Assembly: GCF_902804475.1 (NCBI RefSeq)
Contig: NZ_CADCSU010000068.1
Coordinates: 21,455-85,454, forward strand
Direction: 5' to 3'
DNA: 64,000 bases
From: Flavobacterium bizetiae
Lineage (GTDB): Bacteria; Bacteroidota; Bacteroidia; Flavobacteriales; Flavobacteriaceae
Shown here: piece after piece, positions 62,152 to 64,000 of the stretch
How positions within the stretch are numbered: position 1 is the first letter of the stretch
Layout of the letters: the number at the start of each line of letters is the position of its first letter
Notes under the pieces: model-generated
What the model saw: the letters and a program-made list of their open reading frames with translations, nothing else
The model's database searches: none
What the model was told of the DNA's origin: nothing
Made by a program: the position numbers and the translations under genes

Positions 62152-62829
62152 ATGGAGTCAAACCAGACTAGGTGTTGCAGATGTGTTGGTGATATTCAAA
62201 AGATGATAAAGTATGGAAAGACAAAGTCTGGCAGTCAGAGATTTATTTGCAGAGCATGCAAGAAAAGTAGAGTTGAAAATTATGCATATCTAGCTTATAA
62301 AGGAGATATAAATCAAAATATAATTCAATTAACCAAAGAAGGATTAGGAATAAGAAGCACGGCAAGAATACTGAAGATATCAACAACAACATTATTAAAA
62401 AGAATCGTTATTATCGCCCGAAATATTACCAAGCCAATTATCAGCAAGGGCAAAACGTATGAAGTTGATGAGCTGTGTACTTATATCAGGCACAAGAAAA
62501 ATTATATTTGGCTGGTTTATGCTCTGGAAAAGAATTCTAAAACAGTTGTGAGTTTTAATGTTGGCAAACGAACCAACAAAACTCTAAGCCGAGTTCTGGA
62601 CACTTTAAAACTATCCGAAGCTAAAAAGATATTTACCGACAGATTAAAAAATTACAGATATCTGATTAATGAGAAAATGCATTCTGTAAAGCGTTTTGGT
62701 ACAAACCATATTGAAAGAAAGAATCTGACGCTCAGGACTCATCTTAAAAGATTAAACAGACGTACAATCTGCTTCAGTAAAAGTTTAGTGATTTTTACGG
62801 CTGTTTTAAAGATTTATTTTTGGATTTGA
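62152..62829 (+). mobile_element. IS1-family transposase, single reading frame, intact
   Basis: 225 residues. An N-terminal zinc ribbon (Cys8, Cys11, Cys33, Cys36: CCRC ... FICRAC), then a helix-turn-helix region (LTKEGLGIRSTARILKIS), then the catalytic triad: Asp106 (YEVDEL), Asp163 (FTDRLKNY) and Glu188 (NHIERKNL). The single-frame form differs from the InsA/InsB frameshift type and is common in Bacteroidota. The element's ends were not clearly located; a candidate right end is near 62860-62895 (GGTTATACC on the complement). Confidence 0.85.
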
Positions 62830-62910
62830 GCGATAAAACTATAAGTTTATGCTTTAAAATCATGTTCTTAACATATTGTATTTAACAGGTATAACCTTGT
62901 AAAAATAATC

Positions 62911-63798
62911 GCAAACCCTTATAAGTATAAATACAATGGGAAAGAACTGCAGGATGAGCTGGGACTGAACATGTACGACTATGGAGCAAGAAATTATGAC
63001 CCAGCGCTAGGTAGATGGAACGTAATTGATGAAAAAGCAGAAAAGTACAGTGGTGTATCTCCGTATGTTTATTCTTCTAATAATCCAACTCTCTTTGTTG
63101 ACCCTGACGGTAAAGATGTGTACATAACGATTGGTAACAAACCAGTCGGTACAACTTCTATCAGACTTATTGGAACAAACGGAGAAGCTCCTAGACAAGT
63201 CCAAGTTGCATTATATGAAATGAAGGTTACAGATGATGTAACAGGTAAAACTACAACATATCAAGTTACGAGAGATGCTCCAGTTTTAAATAGTAAAGAC
63301 CCAGTCAATGAAGCAAATGGTGTTTTAGAATTTTTTGGTCTTGACGAAGATACTTATAATGTCGATAATACAGCTTTTGAACCTGCTGAAGGAGATGGAA
63401 ATTATATTGGAATTGCATTAGGTTATCCTGAAGGTACAGATTTAGAAGCAATAGCCTTGCGTAATCCTGATGGTTCAAATAAACTTGATGCGGTTGAAAA
63501 TAAAAGCCCTGAGCGTAAAAAAGGAGAAGAAAATGTAGCTCGAGGAGTAATGATTCATGTCGGAGGTCAATATGTAAAAGATGGAAAATCTCGTTTAGTT
63601 GGTTCTTTTGGTTGTTTTGGAATAGCTGGAAAAAACGCTGGAAATAAAGGAGCAAAAAAATTCATCAATGATATTGTCAAGAGATTAGAAAAAAATAGAA
63701 AAGCTAAAAAAGGAGATGATATAAATATCAAACTTAAAAAAAGAAATGATGTTGATTGGGAATGGGAAGTTGATAAAGACGGAGAAAAAGTAGATTAA
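62911..63798 (+). CDS. Displaced RHS C-terminal cassette with a different toxin domain
   Basis: The RHS core is readable from 62911 ([47 protein letters not shown]), but there is no N-terminal part and the first ATG is at 62971. The toxin region after the core has [20 protein letters not shown] and then [10 protein letters not shown] (His196 counted from 62971) and GSFGCFGI (Cys215), a spacing like H...GC catalysis in YkuD-type L,D-transpeptidases. A cell-wall target is possible but unproven. Starts just after the IS1 gene. Probably a silent cassette able to recombine onto the upstream RHS gene. Confidence 0.78.
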   Translation, partial: ANPYKYKYNGKELQDELGLNMYDYGARNYDPALGRWNVIDEKAEKYSGVSPYVYSSNNPTLFVDPDGKDVYITIGNKPVGTTSIRLIGTNGEAPRQVQVALYEMKVTDDVTGKTTTYQVTRDAPVLNSKDPVNEANGVLEFFGLDEDTYNVDNTAFEPAEGDGNYIGIALGYPEGTDLEAIALRNPDGSNKLDAVENKSPERKKGEENVARGVMIHVGGQYVKDGKSRLVGSFGCFGIAGKNAGNKGAKKFINDIVKRLEKNRKAKKGDDINIKLKKRNDVDWEWEVDKDGEKVD

Positions 63799-63815
63799 CT
63801 TAATAAATAAAATAT

Positions 63816-64000
63816 ATGTCTTTTAAAATGTTGTTTTTAGTTCTAATAAGTTTTTTTTCATGTCAACAAAAAAAAACTTTTACTAAAGAAGAATTGATTG
63901 GAAAGTGGAATACTGTAGATAAAAAACAGTCATCCATAGTTCTTGAAATCAATAAAAAAAGTATTTCAAGAATAGAAAATGGAAAAAAAATAATTTATAT
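63816..64000 (+). CDS. Lipoprotein running off the window, possible immunity protein
   Basis: The first 61 codons are visible. A lipoprotein signal peptide with lipobox FFSC (Cys16) is followed by QQKKTFTKEELIGKWNTVD, reminiscent of small lipocalin-like or META-type folds. It starts 17 bp after the toxin cassette stop. A periplasmic lipoprotein is the form expected of an immunity protein against a toxin acting on the cell wall. Confidence 0.6.
   Translation, partial: MSFKMLFLVLISFFSCQQKKTFTKEELIGKWNTVDKKQSSIVLEINKKSISRIENGKKIIY

Noticed and set aside
62013..62895. Full IS1 element from 62013 to 62895
   Set aside because: The two candidate ends match only at scattered positions and no 8-9 bp target duplication flanks them.
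1..64000. tRNA or rRNA genes as integration sites
   Set aside because: No tRNA-like fold or conserved rRNA segment was recognised in any intergenic stretch, though this was done only by eye.

Overview
The window looks like a chromosome segment of a Flavobacterium-type bacterium (Bacteroidota). The evidence is the low-GC DNA, the lack of clear Shine-Dalgarno sites, several TAnnTTTG -7 boxes, a SusC/SusD pair, a type IX secretion C-terminal domain, and a Bacteroidota-type Tra conjugation cluster. I ran no database search, so family names rest on motifs and recalled family features.

Layout. (1) 1-530: the tail of an unknown gene, then ohr (organic hydroperoxide resistance), closed by a hairpin terminator. 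(2) 820-15783: a type IV secretion cluster. It opens with a phospholipase D-like protein, a secreted protein of unknown function and a small membrane protein. TraE, TraF, TraG (VirB4 ATPase), TraI and two TraI-like secreted proteins, TraJ, TraK, TraL, TraM, TraN and two conserved unknowns follow. No relaxase, VirD4 coupling protein or integrase lies inside the cluster, and non-mobile genes bound both sides. (3) 15895-41432: a polysaccharide utilisation locus for rhamnose-rich pectin (rhamnogalacturonan). It encodes GH105, GH106, SusC/SusD, an acetylesterase, a beta-propeller glycosidase, rhamnose mutarotase, a DUF4861 lipoprotein, GH28, a two-domain CE12-type esterase, a DUF4450 protein, a second alpha/alpha-barrel protein and a PL11 lyase. 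A small histone H1-like gene sits inside it. Four promoters in the locus carry a tandem decamer (consensus ACAGGATRCY, twice) exactly 18 bp upstream of a -7 box, which points to one activator that is not encoded in the window.

(4) 41713-47949: a three-gene unknown cluster ending in a DUF1266 protein, an outer-membrane barrel protein, and a divergent LytS/LytTR two-component system. (5) 48266-50035: a zeta-toxin-like kinase with a small overlapping partner, an IS200-type transposase broken by an in-frame stop, and gene fragments. (6) 50111-64000: a polymorphic-toxin region. A T9SS-exported propeller protein is followed by a 1872-residue RHS-like protein with nine DUF5977 repeats, then an RHS effector with a C-terminal HNH-like toxin and its probable immunity gene. 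After a broken DUF6252-like gene and an intact IS1-family transposase comes a displaced RHS C-terminal cassette with a different toxin, and a lipoprotein that could be its immunity protein runs off the window.

Together the genes suggest a plant-matter-degrading flavobacterium. The pectin locus takes rhamnogalacturonan through binding, deacetylation, backbone cleavage and side-chain removal to free rhamnose. The two flanking accessory regions concern DNA or protein transfer and contact-dependent competition.
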